A DNA stretch of 64,000 bases from the NCBI GenBank assembly GCA_947475225.1, contig CANJMQ010000011.1, positions 1 to 64,000 on the forward strand, read 5' to 3'. This document shows positions 35,062 to 43,657 of this stretch, piece after piece (the stretch's first letter is position 1; each line of letters begins with the position of its first letter). A program made the translations under genes and the position numbers. The DNA comes from Bradyrhizobiaceae bacterium. Its GTDB lineage: Bacteria; Pseudomonadota; Alphaproteobacteria; Rhizobiales; Aestuariivirgaceae. The notes below the pieces were generated by a model that made no database searches, was not told where the DNA came from, and saw only the letters and a list, made by a program, of their open reading frames with translations.

Positions 35062-36633
35062 ATGGCGGTCAATCTGAAGTTCCTTGTTGCAATTCTCCTT
35101 CTCACGGCCAGCGTCGTTCTTGCAGTCATCATCCCTCCGTTTCAGTCTCCTGACGAAAACGATCATATCAAGCGCGCCTTTCTCTTGTCGCGGGGAGTGT
35201 TGATAGTTGAAACTCCTCATGGCATGTCGAGCGGAGGCTTGATCGACAGTGGTCTGCTGACCTTTATGGACGCTTATCCGCCGCGGATGACGGCGCAGTC
35301 TGTCAGCCCGGAAGTCAACAAGCTGACGTGGACAGGAAACCGTATTTTCTCAGCCGCTCCGGGAACTGGCTACTACCTTCCCTTGGTATATGCGCCCCAG
35401 GCAGTGGCCCTTGCCATCGGGCAAGCCCTCGATCTTACCATTGACCTGTCCTATCGGTTGGCCAGAGGTGCGGCGCTGGCGGCATCTCTTCTGCTGATTG
35501 TCGCCGCGCTCAGCCTTTACCCTGCAAGCCCATTGGTTCTGGCGCTGTTGGCGCTTCCGATGACCCTCTTTCAGCTGTCCTCCGCAAGTCTCGACGGCAT
35601 CACAACGGGTCTCGCCTTGTTCGCCGTGGCTGCCTTCATGCGGATCGCTCAAGATCGGGAGGATGCATCGCGCTGGCTCACCTTGGGACTGGCGCTGGCT
35701 GTCGTGCTTCTGGCGACGAGCCGCATTCATGCGGCTCCTCTGCTGCTCTTGCTGCTGGCAGCCTGCTACATTCAGAGGGACTGGAGAGCGGCGGTGCTGT
35801 TCGTGGTGTCTGTCTGCATCTTTCTCGCGTGGACTTACTTCGCCATGAATAGTGTCGCTGATCTACGAGTAGCGGGAAACCAGCCACCGGGTATGATTGT
35901 CAGCTATTATCTCACCCATCCCTTCGCCTTTGTTTCTCTTGTGGCTGCGACGCTATCTGCTCCCAACTACCTGAACGGGTACCTGGTGTCCTTTCTGGGC
36001 GTCCTGGGCTGGCTGGATGCGTCGTTCAGCGCCGAATTTTACCAAACTGTCCTGAGGCTGGTCGCCGTCATCGGTGGACTTTCCCTGTCTCTCAGCGACC
36101 TGAAATCGGACTGGCCGGAGCGGCTTGTTCTCTTGCTGTTGTCGGCAGCTTCTGCCGCACTTGTCTTCCTGGCGCTGCTCGTCACATGGAACCCGCACCC
36201 CGCGCACCTCATCGACGGGGTGCAGGGAAGGTATTTTCTCATTCCTGCGATCATGCTTTCATATGCGGTGGCCGGAGGACGCCCAACCTCCATCATATGG
36301 GGCCGTGGGATAGCTCTCTTCCTCTGCCTGTGTCTCTTCCTTGTTTCCTTAAGGGGTACCGCCGAACTGCTGCTTGAGCGCTACCATCTGCCGTCGGCGC
36401 CGTCGCAGACAGGCGCAGCCGGAATGATTCCGCTGGATATTTTGCGGGAAGTACCTGACCTTGCCTCGGCAATGAGTAGCCATTCACCTGAGACGCGCAA
36501 GCGGTTCGCCCTGAACCTGACGAACAGTTGGCACGGTTCCGTTGCCGTCGAGGTTGCCTGGCCAGTGTGGCAGGGTGGCCGGACATCACCACTCGTGGCG
36601 CTGGCGGCGAACAGGTCCTTGAAGTTTCTATGA
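35062..36633 (+). CDS. DUF2142 family polytopic membrane protein
   Basis: A 523-residue protein with about 10-11 hydrophobic segments and the DUF2142 N-terminal pattern PPFQSPDENDHIKRAF, in which the acidic DEND lies in the first periplasmic loop, as in GT-C glycosyltransferases. The family is linked to polysaccharide or glycolipid assembly. GC content looks lower than in the flanking fab genes. The stop overlaps the possible ATG of the GT2 gene (ATGA at 36630). It is probably an acquired surface-glycan gene. Confidence 0.82.
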   Translation: MAVNLKFLVAILLLTASVVLAVIIPPFQSPDENDHIKRAFLLSRGVLIVETPHGMSSGGLIDSGLLTFMDAYPPRMTAQSVSPEVNKLTWTGNRIFSAAPGTGYYLPLVYAPQAVALAIGQALDLTIDLSYRLARGAALAASLLLIVAALSLYPASPLVLALLALPMTLFQLSSASLDGITTGLALFAVAAFMRIAQDREDASRWLTLGLALAVVLLATSRIHAAPLLLLLLAACYIQRDWRAAVLFVVSVCIFLAWTYFAMNSVADLRVAGNQPPGMIVSYYLTHPFAFVSLVAATLSAPNYLNGYLVSFLGVLGWLDASFSAEFYQTVLRLVAVIGGLSLSLSDLKSDWPERLVLLLLSAASAALVFLALLVTWNPHPAHLIDGVQGRYFLIPAIMLSYAVAGGRPTSIIWGRGIALFLCLCLFLVSLRGTAELLLERYHLPSAPSQTGAAGMIPLDILREVPDLASAMSSHSPETRKRFALNLTNSWHGSVAVEVAWPVWQGGRTSPLVALAANRSLKFL

Positions 36634-37715
36634 TGGGTGGTGGTGTCATGACAACGTCTGACGGGCCGAAGATTGCAGTTGTGATCCCGTCCTACCGGGT
36701 CCGGGACAAGATTCTCGAGGTACTGGCGCGCATCGGTCCTGAAGTTTCTGCAATCTACGTCGTCGATGATGGTTGCCCGGACGGCAGTGGACGATGGGTC
36801 GAGGAGCACAATTGCGATCCGCGTGTAACTGTCATCTACAATGCGGTGAATCTCGGGGTTGGCGGCGCAACCCTGGCGGGGATGCGGCAGGCGCGGGAAG
36901 ACGGTTGCGGAATACTTGTGAAAATTGACGGCGACGGCCAGATGGATCCTGCAATGATCGGCACCTTCTGTGCCGTCATTCTATCCGGTCAGGCCGACCT
37001 TGCGAAGGGCAACCGCTTCTTCGAGGTGGAGGGGCTCAAGTCCATGCCGCGCTTGAGGCTTTTGGGAAACGCCGGCCTCTCCTTGCTCTCCAAGCTGTCG
37101 ACGGGCTACTGGCATGTTTTCGATCCGACCAACGGCTTCCTTTGCATGCACGGCGTGATTTTCGACCACCTGCCAGTAGACAAGATCGAAAAGCGATACT
37201 TCTTCGAATCCGACCTCCTCTTCCGGTTGAATGTCCTTGGCGCCACTGTCGTCGACATTCCGATGCATAGTTTTTATGATGGCGAGAAAAGTGAAATGCG
37301 GCCGATGCGCGAGGTTCTCCCGTTTTTCGGGAGACATGCGCGCAACACGGCGAAGCGCATTTTCTACAATTACTTTCTCCGGGACTTCAGCATCGGTTCA
37401 CTGGAACTCGTCTTGGGGCTTGCAGCGATCACATTTGGACTCATCTTCGGCCTGCTGCATTGGGGTACCACAGAGCCCGCCACGTCCGGTACCGTGATGG
37501 TGGCAGCCCTTCCCATCATAACGGGAACACAACTCGTCATCGCATTCCTCAATTACGATATCAGGATGACGCCGCACTCACCTCTGCACAGCCGCCTGAG
37601 TTCGCCGGCGTTCATTCTCCGGCCCCTCAGGCACGCGGGCTGGAAAACCAGCGCCATCGACGGTAGCGAGGGGGACGGCGCCAGCAGCGCCAAGACGCGA
37701 ACCGAAGAGCAGTGA
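36630..37715 (+). CDS. Family 2 glycosyltransferase, dolichol/undecaprenyl-phosphate sugar transferase-like
   Basis: About 361 residues from the ATG at 36630; an ATG at 36648 after GGTGGTGG is equally likely. The GT-A domain shows VVIPSYRVRDKI, VVDDGCPDGSGRW and the metal motif KIDGDGQMD. Two hydrophobic segments near 260-320 resemble the membrane anchor of polyprenyl-phosphate hexosyl/mannosyl transferases. Such enzymes make lipid-linked sugars used by GT-C proteins like the DUF2142 neighbour. The C-terminal 40 residues are polar and low in conservation. Confidence 0.83.
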   Translation: MMGGGVMTTSDGPKIAVVIPSYRVRDKILEVLARIGPEVSAIYVVDDGCPDGSGRWVEEHNCDPRVTVIYNAVNLGVGGATLAGMRQAREDGCGILVKIDGDGQMDPAMIGTFCAVILSGQADLAKGNRFFEVEGLKSMPRLRLLGNAGLSLLSKLSTGYWHVFDPTNGFLCMHGVIFDHLPVDKIEKRYFFESDLLFRLNVLGATVVDIPMHSFYDGEKSEMRPMREVLPFFGRHARNTAKRIFYNYFLRDFSIGSLELVLGLAAITFGLIFGLLHWGTTEPATSGTVMVAALPIITGTQLVIAFLNYDIRMTPHSPLHSRLSSPAFILRPLRHAGWKTSAIDGSEGDGASSAKTRTEEQ

Positions 37716-37981
37716 CACGAAGAAGTTTCGAGAGTTGCCAGATTACGACCAGTTCGTGGATCGTTGGCTCGCCTCTTGCGATGAGAGCAACTATACCGGC
37801 GGCCTGTCAGGCTAAGTGCTGACGCACACCCAAGGCCTGATCGAGAAGTCATTCGGTGCAGACGTTCATTTCAGTACTGTTCTTGACGTCGGCGCGGCGA
37901 ACGCTCGCGCATCTTCCCTTCATCCGGCACAGATATGATCGCTACATCGCCTCGGATCACGACCCCAAGGTGCTCGAGGCT
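37711..37981 (+). pseudogene. Remnant of a class I SAM methyltransferase gene
   Basis: One frame from 37711 reads FRELPDYDQFVDRWLASCDE, then NYTGGLSG, an in-frame TAA at 37813, then VLTHTQGLIEKSFGADVHF and TVLDVGAAN. The following block, HLPFIRHRYDRYIASDHDP plus KVLEA (37910-37981), continues only in the +1 frame. Together these resemble the N-terminal half of a methyltransferase (motif I VLDVGAxN, acidic motif II SDHD) broken by one nonsense codon and one frameshift near 37893-37910. The C-terminal half is missing. Confidence 0.7.
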
Positions 37982-38221
37982 GTTGCCCTGGTGGCACTGG
38001 CCGTGGCGCTCTGTGCCGCCTCGATAGTCGCATGGGCTCTATCGTTGCGAGTGGTGCCGCTGTCACTCGCATTCATGTTCAATGTTATTTCCTTCGCACT
38101 GGTGCCGGCCGCTGGATTTCTGATATTCGGGGGGCTGTTTCCCCGATTCTTCTGGCTCGGATCGATATTCATCCTGGTGGGTCTGGCGCTGATCCTGGTG
38201 CCTTGCGCCGCACTGGATTGA
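37982..38221 (+). pseudogene. 3' fragment of a small DMT/EamA-type (ArnE/F-like) membrane transporter
   Basis: Residues from VALVALAVALCAASIVAWAL to the stop at 38221 contain two to three hydrophobic helices with the pattern SIVAWALSLRVVPLSLAF, typical of the C-terminal part of small EamA/SMR-like flippases. Its start is missing: the open frame runs in directly from the methyltransferase fragment, so a deletion seems to have joined the two. A flippase would fit the neighbouring polyprenyl-phosphate glycosyltransferase. Confidence 0.65.
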
Positions 38222-38238
38222 GGAACAGCGAAGGCCGC

Positions 38239-38817
38239 TCACCGCTCCATCACGAGAATGTCGAGCTTCGATTCGTACTGAGGTGCCGGGAACAGCAGGA
38301 TAAGCTTGTTCTTCCCCCGGCGCTCGACGATGGCGACCTGATTTTCTCTTGCGTCCTGGCCGTAGATGCGCGGCGTCTCGCCGTTGACGTAGCCTGCACC
38401 CAGATAGGCAAGTCTGGTCGCCGAGAGCGTGTAGAACATGCCCTTGGTGCGCTGCGAGCCGGTGCGTTTTTCAAGCTGCCAGCCGGCACCGTCCTCGCTG
38501 ATGCGGCAGGCGAACCACGGATAGACGGTGAGCGGCAAGGTGCCGCCCGCCTTGATGGTGCGGCACTTCCAGTTGCCTTTGGGGTCATAGCCCTCGGCCA
38601 AGGGCAGTGGCGTTCCGGCCAGAGCGGCGTCGAGGATGGCCAGGTCTTCCTTCGAGCCTCCGGCGCGGGCCTCGGCAAGCGCTGCCATGACGTTGACGTC
38701 AACCTTGGCCAGACGTTCTTTGTCGAATGGTGTCAAACGCTTGTCGAGCACGCCATCGGCGTGTGCAATCGATGAGACGGTAGCCAGGGCAAGCAGGGTG
38801 AAAAGGATTTTGCGCAT
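38239..38817 (-). CDS. DUF4893 domain-containing secreted protein
   Basis: A 192-residue protein with an N-terminal signal peptide (KILFTLLALATVSSIAHA, cleavage after residue 20). The mature domain has two cysteines about 24 residues apart (NWKCRTIK and PWFACRIS), followed by YLGAGYVNGETPRIYG, matching DUF4893. It is probably periplasmic, with unknown function. It lies on the minus strand between the pseudogenes and acpP, opposite to the fab cluster. Confidence 0.8.
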   Translation of the reverse strand: MRKILFTLLALATVSSIAHADGVLDKRLTPFDKERLAKVDVNVMAALAEARAGGSKEDLAILDAALAGTPLPLAEGYDPKGNWKCRTIKAGGTLPLTVYPWFACRISEDGAGWQLEKRTGSQRTKGMFYTLSATRLAYLGAGYVNGETPRIYGQDARENQVAIVERRGKNKLILLFPAPQYESKLDILVMER

Positions 38818-38894
38818 AAGAACAGGCTGCCAAAGTCCCGTGGTTTGCGCAACCCCTGACTGAAATAGGGCGGGCGTCCGTCACCAAGCCCCTT

Positions 38895-38922
38895 TTGACG
38901 TGCCTGCGAATTGTGCTAGGGA
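38895..38922 (+). promoter_or_regulatory. Candidate acpP promoter
   Basis: TTGACG at 38895-38900 and TAGGGA at 38917-38922, 16 bases apart, lie about 80 bases upstream of acpP. The -35 is a good match and the -10 is weak but of the TGCTAGG type common in alphaproteobacteria. acpP needs its own promoter because fabG is 4 kb away. Confidence 0.45.
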
Positions 38923-38999
38923 AGCCTCCGGCGTGTGGGGGGCTGCAGGGGGTCCTGCTGTCCTGCCGGAACGAAAAAACAACCAAGGACGAAATGACA

Positions 39000-39236
39000 A
39001 TGAGTGATGTTGCTGAGCGGGTGAAGAAGATCGTCGTCGAGCATCTCGGCGTTGACGCCGACAAGGTGAAGGCGGAAGCGAGCTTCATCGACGACCTCGG
39101 CGCCGACAGCCTCGACACCGTCGAGCTGGTCATGGCCTTCGAGGAAGAGTTCGGCATCGAGATTCCGGACGATGCGGCCGAATCGATCCAGACCGTGGGC
39201 GACGCCGTCAAGTTCATCGAAAAGAGCGCGGCCTGA
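39000..39236 (+). CDS. acpP: Acyl carrier protein
   Basis: A 78-residue acidic protein beginning [20 protein letters not shown]. The 4'-phosphopantetheine site is Ser37 in [10 protein letters not shown]. The ATG at 39000 gives the standard length and has AAGGA 10 bases upstream; an ATG two codons earlier is possible. It carries growing acyl chains for FabF, FabG and FabD, and fabF lies 105 bases downstream. Confidence 0.96.
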   Translation: MSDVAERVKKIVVEHLGVDADKVKAEASFIDDLGADSLDTVELVMAFEEEFGIEIPDDAAESIQTVGDAVKFIEKSAA

Positions 39237-39341
39237 TCGCTGCACTTGATCGTGCCTCCGGCGCGATCAACCTGAGTTTCTGCGCGGAGGCAGGCTAAGA
39301 GACAAGCCTGCCGCCGCTTTTTCGTATAGAAAGGGCATTCA

Positions 39342-40607
39342 ATGCGCCGTGTCGTCGTCACCGGACTTGGTATGGTCTCCCCGCTCGCCAATGGCGTGGA
39401 CGAGACCTGGAACCGGCTTCTCGCCGGCCAGTCCGCCGGCGGAAAGATCACCCGCTTTGATGCCTCCGACCTGCCCTGCCAGATCGCCTGCGAGATTCCG
39501 CGCGGCGACGGCACGAACGGCACCTTCAATGCCGAGCAGTGGATGGACGCCAAGGAAATCCGCCGTTACGACGACTTCATCATCTATGCCATGGCGGCTG
39601 CCAAGCAGGCGATGAGGGACTCCGGCGTCGAGATCAAGACCGAAGACGAGAAGTATCGTGCCGGCGTGCTCATCGGCTCCGGCATCGGTGGTCTTTCGAA
39701 CATCGCCGACACCACGACGCTGATGAACGAGAAGGGTCCGCGCCGCATCAGCCCGTTCTTCATTCCGGGCTCGCTGATCAACCTGGCCTCGGGCCTGGTT
39801 TCAATCGAGTTCGGGCTCAAGGGCCCCAACCACGCGGTGGTCACTGCCTGCTCGACCGGCTCGCATGCCATCGGCGACGCGGCCCGCCTCATCGCGCTCG
39901 ATGATGCCGACATCATGGTGGCGGGCGGCGCCGAATCGGCGATCTGCCGCATCGGCATCGCCGGCTTCATCGCCTGCAAGGCGCTGGCCACCAAGTTCAA
40001 CGATGAACCCACCAAGGGCTCGCGTCCCTATGACAAGGATCGCGACGGCTTTGTTATGGGTGAGGGCGCGGGCGTCGTGGTGCTCGAGGAACTCGAGCAC
40101 GCCAGGGCGCGCGGTGCGAAGATCTATGCCGAGGTCGTGGGCTACGGAATGTCAGGTGATGCCTATCACGTCACCGCCCCCTCATCCGATGGCGATGGCG
40201 CCTATCGCTGCATGACCAACGCGCTGAAGCGTGCCGGACTCCAGGCGCACGAGATCGATTATGTGAATGCGCATGGCACCTCGACGCCGCTGGGTGACGA
40301 AATCGAACTGCGCGCGGTGGAGCGCCTGATGGGCAACCGTACGGCGGAGCTCACCATGTCGTCGACCAAGTCGTCGATCGGGCACCTGCTCGGTGCGGCG
40401 GGTGCGGTGGAGGCGATTTTCTCCATCCTCGCCATCCGCGACAATGTGGCGCCGCCGACCATCAATCTTGACAACCCTTCGGTTGAAACGCGCATCGATC
40501 TCGTGCCGAAGGTGGCCAAGAAGAAAGAGATCAACACAGTTCTGTCGAATTCCTTTGGTTTTGGTGGTACCAACGCTTCACTGATCATGCGCCGCTTCGC
40601 GGCCTGA
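39342..40607 (+). CDS. fabF: Beta-ketoacyl-ACP synthase II
   Basis: A 421-residue condensing enzyme with catalytic Cys170 in VTACSTGSHAIGDA and the two active histidines in NAHGTSTPLGD and SSIGHLLGAAG. Length and N terminus RRVVVTGLGMVSPLANGVDE fit FabF. It elongates acyl-ACP with malonyl-ACP. The mltG start is 17 bases downstream. Confidence 0.95.
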   Translation: MRRVVVTGLGMVSPLANGVDETWNRLLAGQSAGGKITRFDASDLPCQIACEIPRGDGTNGTFNAEQWMDAKEIRRYDDFIIYAMAAAKQAMRDSGVEIKTEDEKYRAGVLIGSGIGGLSNIADTTTLMNEKGPRRISPFFIPGSLINLASGLVSIEFGLKGPNHAVVTACSTGSHAIGDAARLIALDDADIMVAGGAESAICRIGIAGFIACKALATKFNDEPTKGSRPYDKDRDGFVMGEGAGVVVLEELEHARARGAKIYAEVVGYGMSGDAYHVTAPSSDGDGAYRCMTNALKRAGLQAHEIDYVNAHGTSTPLGDEIELRAVERLMGNRTAELTMSSTKSSIGHLLGAAGAVEAIFSILAIRDNVAPPTINLDNPSVETRIDLVPKVAKKKEINTVLSNSFGFGGTNASLIMRRFAA

Positions 40608-40624
40608 GGCGCGGAGGAGACAGG

Positions 40625-41971
40625 TTGCAGACACCGCAGCCAAGCGTGAAAGTGCCCGCACCGCGCAACGCCAAGCACCGGCGGTCGGCGATCTCACGCG
40701 TGCTGCTGTGGACCTTCCTGATCATGCTGGCCGGCGCCATCGTGACCGGTGTTTCAGGTCTTTATGCCTATACTGAATATTCCACCCCGGGTCCGCTCGC
40801 CGAGAACAAGGTGGTCATGGTGGATTCCGGCAAGTCGGTCACCGAGATTGGCGCGGCGCTGGAGCAGAACGGCGTCATCTCCAATGGCCGTATCTTCGCG
40901 CTGATGGCGGAGCTGACCGGCCAGCGGACGAAGCTGAAGGCCGGCGAATATGCCTTTCCCAAGGGCGCCTCCATGGCCGAGGTGATAGCACTGATCGCCA
41001 GCGGCAAGGCCGTTACCTATAAGATCTCGATCCCTGAGGGCTTTACCAGCCAGATGGCGCTTGATCGCGTCAATGCCAACGAGGTGCTGGCAGGAGACCC
41101 CGCCGCGCTGCCGCCCGAGGGCTCGATCCTGCCTGACACCTATGTGTTCCGGCGCGGCATGACGCGCCAGAAACTCGTCCAGGACATGCAGGCGGCGCAA
41201 GCCAAGCTGCTGGCCGAGCTGTGGGACAAGCGCAAGCCGGTGCCAGCCATTGAAACACCCGAGCAGGCGGTGACCCTCGCCTCCATCGTGGAAAAGGAAA
41301 CCGCCCGTGCCGACGAGCGCCCGGTGATCGCCTCGGTGTTCATCAACCGTCTCGACAAGGGCATGCGGCTGCAGTCCGACCCGACGATCATCTATGGTAT
41401 CGTGGGCGGCAAGGGCCGTCTCGACCGACCGCTGAACAAGGCCGATATTGACGCGGAAACGCCCTACAACACCTATCGCATCAAGGGCTTGCCGCCCGGG
41501 CCCATCGCCAATCCGGGTCGGGCCGCGCTTGAAGCCGTGCTGAACCCCGAGGACACCGACAAGCTCTATTTCGTGGCAGATGGCACGGGCGGCCACGCCT
41601 TCGCGGCGACGCTGGAGGAGCATAACCGCAACGTGAAGAACTGGCGGCAGATTGCTGGAAATGCCGCCGCCGCCGCGGCAGCCGACGATGGTGCGGACAG
41701 CCCAACCGCCGCGGCGCCCGCTGCCGATGCGCCGGCGGCAACCCCGTCGGCCGCCGCCGATGACCAGGCCCCGCTCGCCGACGTGGCGCCTGACGCGACC
41801 GCTGCCGAGCCCTCCCAGCCTGCGGCACCCGAGGCCCCCAAGCCACAGGTGAAGCCGCCGCACCCCGTCTCCGCCAAGCCCGCCGCCCCTGCTGCGGCCG
41901 TGGCGCTGAAGCCCGGTACGGTGCTCACGGTGGACGGTCACTCCACCGTCATCCCCAGGCTCCGCCCCTGA
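40625..41971 (+). CDS. mltG: Endolytic peptidoglycan transglycosylase MltG with Ala/Pro-rich tail
   Basis: A 448-residue inner-membrane protein. A basic N terminus precedes one transmembrane helix (about residues 25-48), then a LysM-like region and the YceG catalytic domain with the essential Glu in LASIVEKETARADERP. It cuts nascent glycan strands. From about residue 350 to the end there is an Ala/Pro-rich low-complexity tail, longer than in most MltG proteins, ending VDGHSTVIPRLRP. TTG at 40625 is the likely start, 17 bases after fabF. Confidence 0.9.
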   Translation: MQTPQPSVKVPAPRNAKHRRSAISRVLLWTFLIMLAGAIVTGVSGLYAYTEYSTPGPLAENKVVMVDSGKSVTEIGAALEQNGVISNGRIFALMAELTGQRTKLKAGEYAFPKGASMAEVIALIASGKAVTYKISIPEGFTSQMALDRVNANEVLAGDPAALPPEGSILPDTYVFRRGMTRQKLVQDMQAAQAKLLAELWDKRKPVPAIETPEQAVTLASIVEKETARADERPVIASVFINRLDKGMRLQSDPTIIYGIVGGKGRLDRPLNKADIDAETPYNTYRIKGLPPGPIANPGRAALEAVLNPEDTDKLYFVADGTGGHAFAATLEEHNRNVKNWRQIAGNAAAAAAADDGADSPTAAAPAADAPAATPSAAADDQAPLADVAPDATAAEPSQPAAPEAPKPQVKPPHPVSAKPAAPAAAVALKPGTVLTVDGHSTVIPRLRP

Positions 41972-42035
41972 GGCGTTTCGCGTTTCCCGGAAACGTTCTA
42001 AAGCTTCGTGACTGATTCACTTTCAGGGACGACTT

Positions 42036-42923
42036 ATGCCCATTGCCAGCATGACCGGATTTGCCCGCGCCTCAGGCGAGCGCCAGGGGCTTTTCTGGCA
42101 ATGGGAAATCAAGAGCGTCAACGGCAAGGCGCTGGACGTGCGCCTGCGCCTGCCATCGGGCTTCGAGGCACTGGAAACCCCGGTGCGTGCAGCACTCGCC
42201 TCCGCCTTCAGGCGCGGCAATCTGCAGGTCTCGCTGTCGATCAGCGGGCAGGTCGCCCGCGAAACGGTGCGCCTCAACCAGGACATTCTCGACCGCCTCG
42301 TGGATGCGGGCGAGGCACTGCGCGAGCGGATCGGCGGCGAACCGCTGCGCGCCGACGTGCTGTTGTCCATCAAGGGCGTGGTCGAGGTGGCCGCCGCACC
42401 GGAGGAAGAGGGCGAGGCCGAGGCCCGCAACGCCGCCATGCTCGAATGCTTCGGCGAGGCCTTGGCGTCTCTTGCGGGCGCGCGCCGCGAGGAGGGTGAC
42501 AGGCTCAATGCCATCGTCTCGGCGCAGGTGCGGCGCATTGCCGAACTCGCCGACGCGGCGCGGCGCAATCCCTCGCGCTCTGCCGAATCAATTCGGGCCC
42601 GCCTTGCCGAACAGCTGTCGCGGATCATGGAAACGGGTGTCTCGCTCGACCCTGACCGGTTGCACCAGGAGGCGGTGATCGCCGCGACCCGTGCCGACAT
42701 CCAGGAAGAGCTCGACCGGCTCAATTCGCATGTCGAGGCCGCACAGGGGCTGCTCGCGTCCAATGATGCGGTGGGCCGCAAGTTCGATTTCCTGGCGCAG
42801 GAATTCAACCGCGAAGCCAACACGCTGTGCTCCAAGGCCTCCGACCGCGCGCTGACCGGCATCGGCCTCGACCTCAAGACCGTCATCGACCAGATGCGCG
42901 AGCAGGTCCAGAACATCGAATGA
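42036..42923 (+). CDS. YicC family endoribonuclease
   Basis: A 295-residue protein with the YicC N-terminal block ASMTGFARASGERQG, EIKSVNGKALDVRLRLP, and the C-terminal DUF1732 block GRKFDFLAQEFNREANTLC. E. coli YicC is a Mn-dependent endoribonuclease that affects small-RNA turnover. Placement between mltG and gmk is conserved in alphaproteobacteria. It starts about 65 bases after mltG; a GTTTC/GAAAC palindromic scrap lies in the gap. Confidence 0.92.
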   Translation: MPIASMTGFARASGERQGLFWQWEIKSVNGKALDVRLRLPSGFEALETPVRAALASAFRRGNLQVSLSISGQVARETVRLNQDILDRLVDAGEALRERIGGEPLRADVLLSIKGVVEVAAAPEEEGEAEARNAAMLECFGEALASLAGARREEGDRLNAIVSAQVRRIAELADAARRNPSRSAESIRARLAEQLSRIMETGVSLDPDRLHQEAVIAATRADIQEELDRLNSHVEAAQGLLASNDAVGRKFDFLAQEFNREANTLCSKASDRALTGIGLDLKTVIDQMREQVQNIE

Positions 42924-42936
42924 AGAAGATGAGCCA

Positions 42937-43569
42937 ATGACCGACATTCCCCGCCGTGGCCTGCTGCTCGTCATGTCGTCCCCCTCGGGGGCGGGCAAGA
43001 CCACGCTGTCGCGCCGCCTTCTGGCAACCGATCCGAATATCACCATGTCGGTCTCCGTCACCACCCGTGCGCCGCGGCCCGGCGAAGTGGATGGCAGGGA
43101 CTATCACTTCATCGCCCACGAGGAATTCGGACGGCTGCGCGACCGCGGCGACCTTCTGGAATATGCCGAGGTGTTCGGCAATTTCTACGGCACGCCGAAG
43201 CGCCCGGTGGTGGAGGCGCTGCAGCATGGGCGCGACGTGCTCTTCGACATCGACTGGCAGGGCACACAGCAGCTGGGCGCCACGATGGAAGAAGACCTGG
43301 TGCGCATCTTCATCCTGCCGCCCTCGGCAGAGGAGCTGCGCGACCGGCTCATCGGCCGTGCCCAGGACTCGGCCTCAACGGTTGCCAAGCGCATGGCCAA
43401 GGCGGCGGACGAGATCAGCCACTGGCCAGAGTATGACTATGTGATCGTCAATGACGACATCGACGCGGCACGAGCCGAGATCGAGGCGATCCTCCGCGCC
43501 GAGCGGCTGAAGCGGCGGCGGCGGGTGGGACTGAGTGATTTCGTCCGTGGGCTGACGAAGGGGTTGTAG
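42937..43569 (+). CDS. gmk: Guanylate kinase
   Basis: A 210-residue kinase that converts GMP to GDP. The P-loop is SSPSGAGKTTLSRRL; SVTTRAPRPGEVDGRDYHFI is the GMP-binding block, and VLFDIDWQGTQQL follows the family. It starts 13 bases after yicC and closes the cluster. It converges with rsmA. Confidence 0.95.
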   Translation: MTDIPRRGLLLVMSSPSGAGKTTLSRRLLATDPNITMSVSVTTRAPRPGEVDGRDYHFIAHEEFGRLRDRGDLLEYAEVFGNFYGTPKRPVVEALQHGRDVLFDIDWQGTQQLGATMEEDLVRIFILPPSAEELRDRLIGRAQDSASTVAKRMAKAADEISHWPEYDYVIVNDDIDAARAEIEAILRAERLKRRRRVGLSDFVRGLTKGL

Positions 43570-43595
43570 GCGGTCGTTCGTCATATTCTTTTCGT

Positions 43596-43622
43596 CTTCT
43601 CGCGCTGAAGGAGCGGGAGAAG
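43596..43622. repeat. CTTCTC...GAGAAG palindrome between gmk and rsmA
   Basis: The arms CTTCTC (43596-43601) and GAGAAG (43617-43622) flank GCGCTGAAGGAGCGG. The element resembles those at 18998 and 58166-58299. It lies between converging genes and is a plausible bidirectional terminator. Confidence 0.5.
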
Positions 43623-43657
43623 CAGGAAGTTCGGCCATTGAGGGTGTGGGGGCGGAT

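Noticed and set aside
37856-38221. 121-codon frame as an intact membrane protein
   Set aside because: Its first 42 residues match a methyltransferase fragment and the rest only the tail of a DMT transporter; there is no ribosome binding site.
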